From NCBI GenBank assembly GCA_945861385.1, contig CAMAUI010000030.1:1-42623 (forward strand): a stretch of DNA of 42,623 nucleotides. Reading direction: 5' to 3'. Source of the stretch: Prosthecobacter debontii. GTDB taxonomy: Bacteria > Verrucomicrobiota > Verrucomicrobiia > Chthoniobacterales > Chthoniobacteraceae. The notes below the pieces were generated by a model. That model was not told the origin of the DNA. It made no database searches and was given only the letters and a program-made list of their open reading frames with translations. The translations under genes and the position numbers were made by a program. Positions 8,411-16,569 of this stretch are shown here, piece after piece. Every line of letters begins with the position of its first letter. Within the stretch, counting starts at the first letter, position 1.

Positions 8411-8598
8411 TGTGAGTGAGACGCCCCATGGCAGTCCTCCAGTTGGAAGACCGCCTGCGGCGAGCGCGGAGCCACGCGGCCGGCCTGATGCGAGATTGTT
8501 TACCTGGCTATTGGCGCGCAGGACGCGGGTGGAATCGTTATGCTTTTTGTTATGCGAAGGCTTTGAAAGCGCCGTGCCTCTTCTGATCTAAAGGGAAG

Positions 8599-8681
8599 TA
8601 CCGACGGTGGGACTCGAACCCACACACCCGTGAGGATACCAGATTTTGAGTCTAGCGCGTCTGCCATTCCGCCACGTCGGC
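8599..8681 (-). tRNA. tRNA-Leu (anticodon CAA)
   Basis: On the - strand the sequence starts gccgacgtggcggaatggca and ends with a T-arm gggttcgagtccc and acceptor cgtcggt, discriminator A. Acceptor arms pair over seven positions, with a G-U at position 1-72. The anticodon loop is ctcaaaa, giving CAA. There is a long variable arm, as expected for leucine class II tRNA. The 3' CCA is not encoded. It stands alone downstream of the floA pair. Confidence 0.95.
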
Positions 8682-8715
8682 TTTCGTGAAAGCGCGCGCA
8701 CGCTATCGCGCGGCC

Positions 8716-9408
8716 TCAGCTTTGCAAGCCCGGAGGCGGGCCCAGGATTTCGCGGAGGATGAACGCCTTTCTCAAGTCCTCCGCCGTGCGCAGCATGCCG
8801 CGCACGGCGGCAGCCTGGCCGGCGCCCTGGCGCACGGGCGCTTGTTCGGAATCGAAGACGGCCTGCACGGGCGCCATCTGCGCAGTGCGCGCGGTTCGCG
8901 CCTCGGGGATGGCATCGAGCGCGGAAAGCTGGACTCCTTTTTCCATCGCGGCGAATTGACCCGCGATGCTCTCGATGGCCGATGCCGGCTCCTCAAGCCG
9001 GCCGGGATCGCGCGATTCCGCGGGCTCGGGTTCGTCCTGGAAAACACGCGGCTGTACGGGCCTCACGACGGGCGCGGGATGCCGCGGCGCGGGCTTCGGC
9101 GCGGGGCGGAGGATCGCTCGCGGCACCGGAACCGGCGCGGGTTGCTGCGGCCTCGGTGGTGCAGGCCGGGGGGCATCCCCCGGCACGCCGAGCGCCTCGA
9201 GGAAGCGGCGGAGGCGCTCCTCTTCGGACTCGCCGGTGGGAATCGGCCGGTTGGGCCGCTCGGGAGCTGTGCCAGGGCGGCGGGCGGCATCTTCGGCGGC
9301 CTTTTTCTTTTTCTGCTCCCCGAGCCAGTTGATGAAACCGGCCACGGCGATCATGATGAAAAAGAAAATCGCGCCACCGTCGAACGCTGCCAGCGTGATC
9401 GGAAGCAT
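8716..9408 (-). CDS. Single-pass membrane protein, FloA partner (hypothetical)
   Basis: A 230-residue protein. One N-terminal transmembrane helix (about residues 8-29, GGAIFFFIMIAVAGFINWLG) is followed by a charged KKKK cytoplasmic face, a long proline/arginine-rich linker (about 75-135) and a C-terminal helical end with LRKAFILREILGPP. Similar C-termini occur in small membrane proteins beside floA in other PVC bacteria; I recall this from memory and have not searched. It starts 6 bp after floA ends, so it is co-transcribed. The function is unknown; a scaffold or adaptor of flotillin membrane domains is an inference. Confidence 0.7.
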   Translation of the reverse strand: MLPITLAAFDGGAIFFFIMIAVAGFINWLGEQKKKKAAEDAARRPGTAPERPNRPIPTGESEEERLRRFLEALGVPGDAPRPAPPRPQQPAPVPVPRAILRPAPKPAPRHPAPVVRPVQPRVFQDEPEPAESRDPGRLEEPASAIESIAGQFAAMEKGVQLSALDAIPEARTARTAQMAPVQAVFDSEQAPVRQGAGQAAAVRGMLRTAEDLRKAFILREILGPPPGLQS

Positions 9409-9414
9409 GCCCGT

Positions 9415-10485
9415 TTATTTGCCCTCTTCGCTCTTGTTGCCGGCGATGGAATCGCGCATCGCGGTATCGGCCTGGATGTTTTTCAGGCGCTGGTAATCCA
9501 TGATGCCAAGATTGCCGCTGCGGAATGCCTCGGCCATCGCCTGCGGCACTTGCGCCTCGGCCTCGACGACTTTTGCGCGCATCTCCTGCGTGCGGGCGCG
9601 CATCTCCTGCTCGGCTGCGACCGCCTGCGCGCGCTGGGCCTCGGCGCGTGCCTGGGCGGTGCGTTTGTCCGCCTCTGCCTGCTCGGCCTGCAATTTCGCG
9701 CCGACGTTTTCGCCGACGTCCACGTCTGCAATGTCGATGGACAAAATTTCGAACTGCGTGCCGCTGTCGAGGCCCTTGGCGAGCACGGTCTTGGAAATGC
9801 GGTCCGGGTTTTCCAGCACGTCCTTGTACGTCGCGGAGGAGCCGATGCTCGTTACGATGCCCTCGCCGACGCGGGCGATGATCGTTTCCTCGGTCGCGCC
9901 GCCGACGAAGCGATCCAGATTTGTGCGCACCGTCACGCGCGCCTTCACTTTCACCCCGATGCCGTCCTTCGCGACGGCATCAATCGTCGAGCGACCGGTT
10001 GCCGGGTTCGGGCAGTCAATGACTTTGGGATTGATGCTCGTCTTCACGGCCTCGAGCACGGTCTTCGTCGTGCCCTTCGTCGCGAGGTCAATGGCGCACG
10101 CGCGATTCCAGTCGAGGTGGATGCCGGCCTTCGCCGCGGCGATGAGCGCGAGGATGACATGGGTGATGTCACCGCCGGAAAGGTAGTGCGCCTCGATGGG
10201 ATCGGTTTCGAGCGGGACGCCGGCCTTGGTCGCCGTGATGCGCGAATCCACCACCTGCGCCACGGGAACGCCGCGGAGCCGCATGGCGATCATCGTGATC
10301 ATCGAGACCGGCGCGCCCGCCACTCGGGCGCGGATCCAGATGCCGAGGAAATTGAACATGATGAGCGCGACGACAAGCGCGATGACGACGATGACACCGA
10401 TGGTGACGGGATGCGTGAGCCAGTTCCCAGATGAGCGGCCGTTGGAAATTCCGGACTGGGCAAGAAGAAGAAGTGAGTTGGTCAT
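9415..10485 (-). CDS. floA: Flotillin-like protein FloA
   Basis: A 356-residue protein of the UPF0365/FloA family. The transmembrane segment at about residues 26-48 is followed by the PHB-like core: [40 protein letters not shown] and [21 protein letters not shown] long alanine/glutamate/arginine helix follows (about 265-320, coiled coil), ending [20 protein letters not shown]. FloA forms oligomeric assemblies that organise fluid membrane domains. The length matches the family, slightly extended at the N-terminus. It lies directly upstream of its membrane partner gene. Confidence 0.95.
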   Translation of the reverse strand: MTNSLLLLAQSGISNGRSSGNWLTHPVTIGVIVVIALVVALIMFNFLGIWIRARVAGAPVSMITMIAMRLRGVPVAQVVDSRITATKAGVPLETDPIEAHYLSGGDITHVILALIAAAKAGIHLDWNRACAIDLATKGTTKTVLEAVKTSINPKVIDCPNPATGRSTIDAVAKDGIGVKVKARVTVRTNLDRFVGGATEETIIARVGEGIVTSIGSSATYKDVLENPDRISKTVLAKGLDSGTQFEILSIDIADVDVGENVGAKLQAEQAEADKRTAQARAEAQRAQAVAAEQEMRARTQEMRAKVVEAEAQVPQAMAEAFRSGNLGIMDYQRLKNIQADTAMRDSIAGNKSEEGK

Positions 10486-10540
10486 GCGTTGTCTTTAGGT
10501 ACTCATAGATCGGACGAAAAGCGCCAAATGACCCCTCGGA

Positions 10541-11305
10541 TCAAGGTCGCGGCTTCTCGATCACCCACTTGTCCGCCACGAAACGCACAGCCAGCCCTTG
10601 CTCCCGCGCGAAGCGCGAAACGGCAAGCCGCACGCCGTCCCACGCCCAGTCATCGCCAAACATCACGCCGCCCGGCGCGAGCACCTCCCAGTAGGCAAGC
10701 GCATCCGCGAGCACATCCTCCTCCTCGTGCGAGCCGTCGAGGTAGATCACCCCGGCCTGGATGCCGGACATCCGCAGCCAGAGCGCCGCCGTCGCCGATG
10801 TCTGCGGGAATGGGATGATCCGCTTTTGATGGCCGCGATGGCAGACATTCGCGAGGAACTGATAGTACACCTGCGGCCATCCGTGCTTGAGTCGCAGGCT
10901 CCCGTAGCGGCTGGCATCGCTCGTGTCCGTCCAAAATTCCACCGCGCCGAGCCACGTATCCACGCAAAGAATTTCCGCATGCAACCCCGCCTGCGCGACG
11001 ATCTCCGCCATGTGGATCGCGCTCGCTCCCTTCCACGAACCGACCTCCACAATCAGCCGCGGCCGCTGTGCAAGGATCACTTCCCTGAACGCCGGCGACT
11101 CGCTCCCCCATCCATGCAAATCCTCGGGATACGCACCCGCATCGAATCCCGCATACGGGTCCACCACATGCAGCAGCCCGCGCAAATCATCCGCGGATGC
11201 CAGCCGGTTTGCTTTCACCGCGGTGGCCGCCACCGGGCGCAGCCGCTTGATGCTGTAGCCAAGCCGGTAAAAAACGGACTTCACCAGCGAGTGCAGCGCC
11301 CTCAA
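10541..11305 (-). CDS. Class I SAM-dependent methyltransferase
   Basis: A 254-residue protein resembling the Methyltransf_24/CmcI-type group. The SAM-binding motif I is LIVEVGSWKGASAIHMA (about residues 85-101), an acidic motif follows at ILCVDTWLG, and a later block reads VIYLDGSHEEEDVLADALAY with GGVMFGDD. Such enzymes often modify glycans or secondary metabolites; the substrate cannot be told. The ATG overlaps the protease stop by ATGA, so it is the third gene of the glgC operon. Confidence 0.8.
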   Translation of the reverse strand: MRALHSLVKSVFYRLGYSIKRLRPVAATAVKANRLASADDLRGLLHVVDPYAGFDAGAYPEDLHGWGSESPAFREVILAQRPRLIVEVGSWKGASAIHMAEIVAQAGLHAEILCVDTWLGAVEFWTDTSDASRYGSLRLKHGWPQVYYQFLANVCHRGHQKRIIPFPQTSATAALWLRMSGIQAGVIYLDGSHEEEDVLADALAYWEVLAPGGVMFGDDWAWDGVRLAVSRFAREQGLAVRFVADKWVIEKPRP

Positions 11306-12321
11306 CGGCGGCCCTCCTTCAGAATCGCGTCGAAGACCTTGTAAAACTCGGTGCGCACTTTGCCCTCATCCCCCAGCGCGCGCGCAAAGAAATCGTAGCG
11401 GACACGCTGCTGCGCCTGCGAGACATCGCTCTGGCACGCCGTGCGCATCGTCGCCATCAAGTCCTGCACCGCGCGCGTGCGGTCGCGCTCGTTGAGCCCC
11501 TTCCGGGATGTGGCCTCGACAAATTTTTCCAGCGGCCGGCGGATCGCATCGTTTTTGTGGCGCTCGACATCAATACGCCCGTCCGCGCCAATATCGTTAA
11601 GCAGGTCGGCGAGGTCGGCCGTCCGCGCCTGCACCTTTGATATCGCAAGAAACTCCTCGTTGTACGCCGCCCACACCACGGGCTGCCACTGCTTCACGCT
11701 GTCGAGGCGGAATCCGAAGCGGCGCACCTGCGGGTTGCGCCTGCCCGTCAGGGAATCAATCTGCCGCACGACCGCGTAGGTGGCCACGCCGATCACCTTG
11801 CCGCTTTTCAAATGCACGATCGGGCTGCCGCTGTTGCCGGGCACGAACTCCGCGCTCACCTCCACGAGATTCGGGCCGATGCCCACGAGCTTGCCGACAA
11901 AGGGCCGGATGACCCGCGCACCCTCGGCGTTGCCCAGCACCGCCACCTCGTCCCCCACCGCCGCCTCCTTCTCCACACCGGCCATCATCTCCATCGCGCG
12001 CGGGGCCGCATCCGCGGCAAACGTCATGATGTCGTGCCCCGAGGCCGCAGCGGCCGCACCCGTCTTCAGCGGCTCACGATCCAGCAGGGTAAAGCGGACG
12101 CCCTGCGTGCCGGCGATCACATGCTGGTTGGTCACAACGAATTTCCTGCCTCCGATCGTGCAAACGAAGCCGCTTCCCGAGCCATCGCTGTTCTCGATGA
12201 AAACCAGCGCCCCGCTGTTCTCGCGGATCAGTTCCGCCGCCCGCTCCCCGGCGCCGGCCATGACCACGGGCACGAGAGCCGGCAGCAGAAACAAAAGGAT
12301 GGCAACTGAGCGTGCTCGCAT
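11302..12321 (-). CDS. Exported trypsin-like serine protease
   Basis: A 339-residue protein with signal peptide (SVAILLFLLPALVPVVMAGA). The chymotrypsin-fold triad is visible: TNQHVIAG (His67), GHDIMTFAAD (Asp97) and PGNSGSPIV (Ser164). No PDZ domain follows; the C-terminal 140 residues are helical, charged and unrecognised. The start at 12321 is chosen because it gives a compact signal peptide and lies 7 bp after the glgC stop; a start 8 codons earlier would overlap glgC. It is translationally coupled to the downstream methyltransferase. Confidence 0.85.
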   Translation of the reverse strand: MRARSVAILLFLLPALVPVVMAGAGERAAELIRENSGALVFIENSDGSGSGFVCTIGGRKFVVTNQHVIAGTQGVRFTLLDREPLKTGAAAAASGHDIMTFAADAAPRAMEMMAGVEKEAAVGDEVAVLGNAEGARVIRPFVGKLVGIGPNLVEVSAEFVPGNSGSPIVHLKSGKVIGVATYAVVRQIDSLTGRRNPQVRRFGFRLDSVKQWQPVVWAAYNEEFLAISKVQARTADLADLLNDIGADGRIDVERHKNDAIRRPLEKFVEATSRKGLNERDRTRAVQDLMATMRTACQSDVSQAQQRVRYDFFARALGDEGKVRTEFYKVFDAILKEGRR

Positions 12322-12328
12322 CGGCGGA

Positions 12329-13654
12329 TCAGATCCACATCCCATCCGGGATCACCGCGCCCTTCGGGATGATCACGATACCGTCGCGGATATAAAAGAG
12401 CGGCTGCTGGGATCCATTCCCCCACCTCACCAGCGGTCCATCGGCGTCCTTGTCCTTCCCATCCGCCGAGATCACCACATTGTTCCCGATCCGGACGTTC
12501 TTATCCACGATCGCATCGCTCACGTTGCAATGATGCCCGATCCCCAGCGGCGGCTCGCCCTGCGCCCCGGGATGTGTCTCCTCGTAATAATCCGCCCCCA
12601 TCACCACGGCGTTTTTGATCGTCGTGCCGGTCTTGATGACACTGCGCACGCCGATCACCGCCCGCTCGATGTGCGCCTCGGTGATGATGCAGCCCTCGCT
12701 CACGATCGCCTGGCGGATGTCCGCGGCGTTCACCTTGCTCCCCGGCAGAAACCGCGGGTTCGTATAGATCGGAGCCGTCGCATCGAAAAACGAAAACGGC
12801 GGCAGCGGCTGCGTGAGCCCGAGGTTCGTTTCAAAAAACGAGCGGATCGTCCCGATGTCCTCCCAATATCCCTGAAACACATACGCCATCACCCGCATCT
12901 CCTTGATCGCGGCGGGGATCACATGTTTTCCGAAATCGAGGAACGCATTGTCCAGCGCACGCACCAGCGCCTCGCGGTTGAAGACATAAATCCCCGTCGA
13001 GGCCTGATACAGATCCGCGTCCTCCGGGCGGCCCAGTTGCCGAAGCAGTTCCGGCGGAATCCGCAAGCCATCGAGTACCGCCGCATCCCTCGGCTTCTCC
13101 ACAAACTCCGTGATTCTCCGCTCCTCATCCGTGTTCATGATCCCGAATTCGCTGGCCGGCCCGCGATCCACCGGCAGCGTCACGAGCGTCACATCCGCGT
13201 TCGAATCCATGTGCTGCCGGAGCACATCGCGGTAGTCCATCCGGTAGAGCTGATCCCCGCTCAGGATCAAATAATACTCGCACGGGAGGCTCAGGAAATC
13301 CGTGAGATTCTGCCGCACCGCATCCGCCGTGCCCTGGTACCACTGCGCCGCCGACGGCGTCTGCTGCGCCGCCATGATCTCCACGAAGCGCCGCGAAAAC
13401 TGGTCGAACTTGTACGTCGCATGAATATGCCGGTGCAGCGACACGCTGTTGAACTGCGTGAGCACATACATCCTCCGCATGTCCGAGTTCAGGCAGTTCG
13501 AAATCGGGATGTCCACCAGCCGGTACTTCCCCGCCAGCGGCACCGCCGGCTTCGAGCGATCCTTCGTCAAAGGGAACAGCCGCGTCCCCGCGCCACCACC
13601 CATGATGATCGCCAGCGTCCTGTCCGTCGCAGCCTGAAGGTTGAGCTTGGTCAT
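12329..13654 (-). CDS. glgC: Glucose-1-phosphate adenylyltransferase
   Basis: A 441-residue ADP-glucose pyrophosphorylase, first committed step of glycogen synthesis (ATP plus glucose-1-phosphate to ADP-glucose plus PPi). The nucleotidyltransferase signature GGGAGTRLFPLTKDRSKPAV lies at about residues 19-38, followed by YLILSGDQLYRMDY and GYWEDIGTI. The C-terminal left-handed beta-helix holds repeated hexapeptides (ISEGCIITEAHI-like, IGVRSVIKTG). The start at 13654 is supported by GGAGAG about 6 nt upstream; a 39-codon longer frame lacks family similarity. It heads an operon with the protease and methyltransferase and is divergent from the carbonic anhydrase gene. Confidence 0.96.
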   Translation of the reverse strand: MTKLNLQAATDRTLAIIMGGGAGTRLFPLTKDRSKPAVPLAGKYRLVDIPISNCLNSDMRRMYVLTQFNSVSLHRHIHATYKFDQFSRRFVEIMAAQQTPSAAQWYQGTADAVRQNLTDFLSLPCEYYLILSGDQLYRMDYRDVLRQHMDSNADVTLVTLPVDRGPASEFGIMNTDEERRITEFVEKPRDAAVLDGLRIPPELLRQLGRPEDADLYQASTGIYVFNREALVRALDNAFLDFGKHVIPAAIKEMRVMAYVFQGYWEDIGTIRSFFETNLGLTQPLPPFSFFDATAPIYTNPRFLPGSKVNAADIRQAIVSEGCIITEAHIERAVIGVRSVIKTGTTIKNAVVMGADYYEETHPGAQGEPPLGIGHHCNVSDAIVDKNVRIGNNVVISADGKDKDADGPLVRWGNGSQQPLFYIRDGIVIIPKGAVIPDGMWI

Positions 13655-13706
13655 AAACTCTCCGCCCACTTTACACAGGCCGGTGCTCCGCATGGAAGAA
13701 ACGAAC

Positions 13707-14408
13707 ATGCAAAAGTTGGCATCCGCCAAAAATCCCGGCATACCCACCGCGCATCGCATGTCCGACCTCAATCACCTGCTCGTCAAAAACCGCGAATGGG
13801 CCGCGGCCATCACCGCCCAGGATCCGTCTTTCTTCGAGCGACTCGCGCGCGTCCAAAACCCGGAATATCTGTGGATCGGATGCTCCGATTCCCGCGTCCC
13901 CGCCAACCAGATCACCGGCCTCCTGCCCGGCGAGGTCTTCGTACACCGCAACGTCGCCAACGTCGTCGTTCACACCGACCTCAACTGCCTTTCCGTCCTC
14001 CAGTTCGCCGTTGATGTCCTGCGCGTCAAACACGTCATCGTTGTCGGCCACTACGGCTGCGGCGGCGTCCTCGCCGCCCTCACAGCCCGCCGGCTCGGCC
14101 TCATTGATAACTGGCTCCGCCACATCCAGGACATCCGCGACAAACATGCAGCCCTCCTCGAGACCCTCCCCGCCGACGAACAAGCCGACCGCCTCTGCGA
14201 ACTCAACGTCATCGAGCAAGTCCTCAACGTAGGCCAGACCACCATCGTTCAGGATGCATGGGACCGCCGGCAGGATCTCGCCATCCATGGCTGGATCTAC
14301 CGGCTGGAGGACGGGCTTCTCCGCGACTTGAAAATCAGCACCACCGCTGGCGAGGATCTCGTGCGAAACCACCACCGCGCAATCGCCACGCTCAGCGGCA
14401 ACGCCTGA
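13707..14408 (+). CDS. can: Beta-carbonic anhydrase
   Basis: A 233-residue cytosolic enzyme for CO2/bicarbonate interconversion. Zinc ligands of the beta class are intact: CSDSR (Cys59, Asp61, Arg63) and GHYGCGG (His115, Cys118). Further conserved blocks are FVHRNVANVVVHTDLNCLSV, GLIDNWLRHIQDIRDKH and LCELNVIEQV, close to the E. coli Can type. The start is uncertain: 13707 has GGAAGA 7 nt upstream, whereas family members begin at the equivalent of the ATG at 13758 (MSDLNHLL). Divergent from glgC across about 50 bp that must contain both promoters. Confidence 0.95.
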   Translation: MQKLASAKNPGIPTAHRMSDLNHLLVKNREWAAAITAQDPSFFERLARVQNPEYLWIGCSDSRVPANQITGLLPGEVFVHRNVANVVVHTDLNCLSVLQFAVDVLRVKHVIVVGHYGCGGVLAALTARRLGLIDNWLRHIQDIRDKHAALLETLPADEQADRLCELNVIEQVLNVGQTTIVQDAWDRRQDLAIHGWIYRLEDGLLRDLKISTTAGEDLVRNHHRAIATLSGNA

Positions 14409-14538
14409 CACGGATGAAAGCGGCGGCATCATCGTGCAGTTCCGCGGGATGAGAGAGCTGCGCGCGTCCGGCTTCCTTGGTTCACCATCAACCCATGGCG
14501 CACTCCACCCTTTTACCCCGAGGCCTCTCTCGACCCGC

Positions 14539-14958
14539 TCAAAAACTGAGATGCGCCCCGCCGTTACGCGCGTCGAAAACCGCGATCGGTGCGATGCCTT
14601 TCTCCTTCACCCGTGCGATGATCACCGGGTCGCTCAGAAAGTACGCCCACGCCTCGCACGGCTCGCCGTCGCCCGCCCGCACGGGCAGGCGCCTGCGGTG
14701 ATATTCGTGTGGATGGCCCTCGAGTTCGTCGAGCCGGGCGAGCGTCCGCGAATTCACCCGGTAGAGTTCGCCCTCGACGATCAGGCCCCGCCCCGGCTCA
14801 TCGAGAAGGTAGGGAAAATCATCCACGATCAGCGGGTGCGGCGCCAGCGTCCTCGCCCCGCCCAACAACTCGGCATCGCCTAGCAAGTGATGCCACCGGC
14901 CTCCGCGCTTGAGCGTGCCATAGACAAAAACGATCTGCCCGGCTTCCACCCGCGGCAT
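14539..14958 (-). CDS. Gamma-glutamylcyclotransferase (AIG2-like) family protein
   Basis: A 139-residue protein with FVYGTLKRGGRWHHLL near the N-terminus (substrate-binding YGTLxxG loop of the family) and VEGELYRV, LARLDELEGHP and YHRRRLPV downstream. The family includes enzymes releasing 5-oxoproline from gamma-glutamyl compounds; the Glu in DELEG fits the catalytic position. The start codon ATG at 14958 overlaps the hisC stop as TGATG, so it is coupled to hisC. A GTG one codon earlier is possible. The 130 bp between it and the convergent carbonic anhydrase gene contains no gene. Confidence 0.85.
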   Translation of the reverse strand: MPRVEAGQIVFVYGTLKRGGRWHHLLGDAELLGGARTLAPHPLIVDDFPYLLDEPGRGLIVEGELYRVNSRTLARLDELEGHPHEYHRRRLPVRAGDGEPCEAWAYFLSDPVIIARVKEKGIAPIAVFDARNGGAHLSF

Positions 14959-16055
14959 CACTTCCCGAGGAACACTTTCAGTTCCGTCATGAACCGCTCA
15001 TTCTGCGCCTGCGTGCCGATGCTGACACGGATCCACTCCGGCAGGCCATACGCGGCCATGTCCCGGATGATGACTCCCTTTTTCAACAGCCCTCCAAACA
15101 CCGCCCTGCCGTCGCCGACTTTCACCAGGACGAAGTTCGCATGGCTCGGCACATACTCGAGCCCGAGCGCGGCGAATTGCGCCTGCATCCATGTCCTCCC
15201 GGCGATGGTCAGTTCGCGGGTCCTGCGCTGGTGCTCGTCGTCTCGCAGCCCGGCAAGCGCGCCCGCTTGGGCAATGCCGTTCGCGTTGAAGGGCTGCCGC
15301 GTTTTTTGCAGAACATCAATCAACGATGCGGGCGCGAGACCGTAGCCGATGCGGAGGTTTGCGAGGCCCTGGATTTTTGAAAAGGTGCGGAGGACGACGA
15401 CATTGCGGCCCTCGCGCACGTATTTGAGCACATCCGGCGGCTCGGGCAGGAACTCGTAATACGCCTCATCGAATACCACGACGATATGCTCAGGCACGCG
15501 CGCCATGAAGCGATCAATCTCCGCCTGCGAGAGCAGCGTGCCCGTCGGGTTGTTTGGGTTCGCGATGAACACCTCCTTCGTCCGCGGCGTGATTGCCGCA
15601 AGCATCCCATCCAGATCGTGAGCGAAGCCGGGATCGGGCACCTCGATGGTCTCGGCGCCAAAAAGCGTGGCCATCAATTTGTAAACGACGAACGCATGCC
15701 GGGCCGTGACGATCTGATCCCCTGGCGAAAGAAACGCCTTGCCGATGAACTCGATGATCTCGTTGCTCCCGCAGCCGAGGATCACGTTCCCGCGCTCCAG
15801 CCCGGTCTTTTCCCCGATGGCTTCGCGCAGGTAATAGCCGCCGCCATCGGGGTAAAAGTGCGCCCGCTCCAGCATGTCACGCATCGCGGCAAGCGCCTTG
15901 GGCGAAGGCCCCAGCGGGTTTTCGTTGCTCGCGAGCTTGATGATTTCGTCGGGACGCAGGCCCAGCTCGCGGGCCACGTCCTCGATCGGCTTGCCCGGCT
16001 CGTAGCTCACGAGCCCGCGCAACCACGGATGTGCATTGGTCCAAACGTCAATCAT
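14958..16055 (-). CDS. hisC: Histidinol-phosphate aminotransferase
   Basis: A 365-residue PLP enzyme of the fold-type I aminotransferase class. Motifs are LASNENPLGPSP, ANPNNPTGT (about 166-173), FDEAYYEF and FSKIQGLANLRIGYG with the PLP lysine at residue 227. This family transaminates imidazole-acetol phosphate in histidine synthesis; some homologues act on phenylalanine or tyrosine precursors, and no other his genes are near, so specificity is not certain. The start at 16055 (MIDVWTNAHPWLRGL) is the family start; the long upstream frame is antisense to the glutaredoxin gene. Confidence 0.92.
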   Translation of the reverse strand: MIDVWTNAHPWLRGLVSYEPGKPIEDVARELGLRPDEIIKLASNENPLGPSPKALAAMRDMLERAHFYPDGGGYYLREAIGEKTGLERGNVILGCGSNEIIEFIGKAFLSPGDQIVTARHAFVVYKLMATLFGAETIEVPDPGFAHDLDGMLAAITPRTKEVFIANPNNPTGTLLSQAEIDRFMARVPEHIVVVFDEAYYEFLPEPPDVLKYVREGRNVVVLRTFSKIQGLANLRIGYGLAPASLIDVLQKTRQPFNANGIAQAGALAGLRDDEHQRRTRELTIAGRTWMQAQFAALGLEYVPSHANFVLVKVGDGRAVFGGLLKKGVIIRDMAAYGLPEWIRVSIGTQAQNERFMTELKVFLGK

Positions 16056-16131
16056 TGGAAAAGACCCGCACGATGGCCGGGCCGCCGGCGCGTGGCAATT
16101 CCGCGTTGCGCTCCCGCAGATGCGCGTCATC

Positions 16132-16494
16132 ATGCAAACCACTATGGAAAAACCAAACATCACCGCCTGGATGAAAACATCCTGTGGCTGGAGCAACGGC
16201 GTGCGCGCTGTGCTCAAAAAATACAGCCTCCAGTACGAGGACAAGGACATCATCAAAAACCCGGCCTTCCGGTGGGAGATGGAGCAAAAAAGCGGGCAAT
16301 CCCTCCAGCCGACACTCGAGATCAATGGCACGATGCTCGCGGACATTTCCGGCGAGGAACTCGAGGCCTGGCTGCTTGAGAACGGCATCGTCTCCTCCAG
16401 CGATGCGCCCGTGAATGTGCCGCTCAACAGCGCATGCACCGACGCCGAGCACGAGGCGATGCGCGCCGGGGCGCCGCTCCATTTCAAGAGTTAG
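16132..16494 (+). CDS. Glutaredoxin-like protein
   Basis: A 120-residue thioredoxin-fold protein. ITAWMKTSCGWSNGVRAVL has a monothiol CGWS active site (Cys18) instead of CPYC. Then come YEDKDIIKNP, the TxP-like cis-proline region SLQPTLEINGTMLADISGEE, and a C-terminal extension with two acidic residues and a lone cysteine. Similar proteins in related bacteria are annotated as glutaredoxin family. It lies divergent to hisC. The start is one of three close ATGs (16120, 16132, 16144); none has a clear ribosome-binding site. Confidence 0.75.
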   Translation: MQTTMEKPNITAWMKTSCGWSNGVRAVLKKYSLQYEDKDIIKNPAFRWEMEQKSGQSLQPTLEINGTMLADISGEELEAWLLENGIVSSSDAPVNVPLNSACTDAEHEAMRAGAPLHFKS

Positions 16495-16516
16495 CCGGAA
16501 ACAAAATCCAGCAAAC

Positions 16517-16549
16517 GAAAGCCGCGCTTGTGCATCAGGCGCGGCTTTC
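16517..16549 (+). terminator. Hairpin terminator downstream of the glutaredoxin-like gene
   Basis: Perfect 11-bp stem gaaagccgcgc / gcgcggctttc with an 11-nt loop, 22 bp after the stop codon. The 3' arm ends in ctttct, a short T-run only, so the rho-independent terminator call is moderate. It separates the gene from the next open frame, whose GGAGG follows within 10 nt. Confidence 0.55.
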
Positions 16550-16569
16550 TGCTATCGGAGGCAATCGCC

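Noticed and set aside
13655..13706. Promoter boxes between glgC and the carbonic anhydrase gene
   Set aside because: The divergent layout requires promoters here, but I could not see a convincing -35/-10 pair.
11780..14014. 744-residue + strand frame across protease, glgC and part of the carbonic anhydrase
   Set aside because: Antisense shadow of two recognised genes; Arg/His/Pro-rich low-quality protein.
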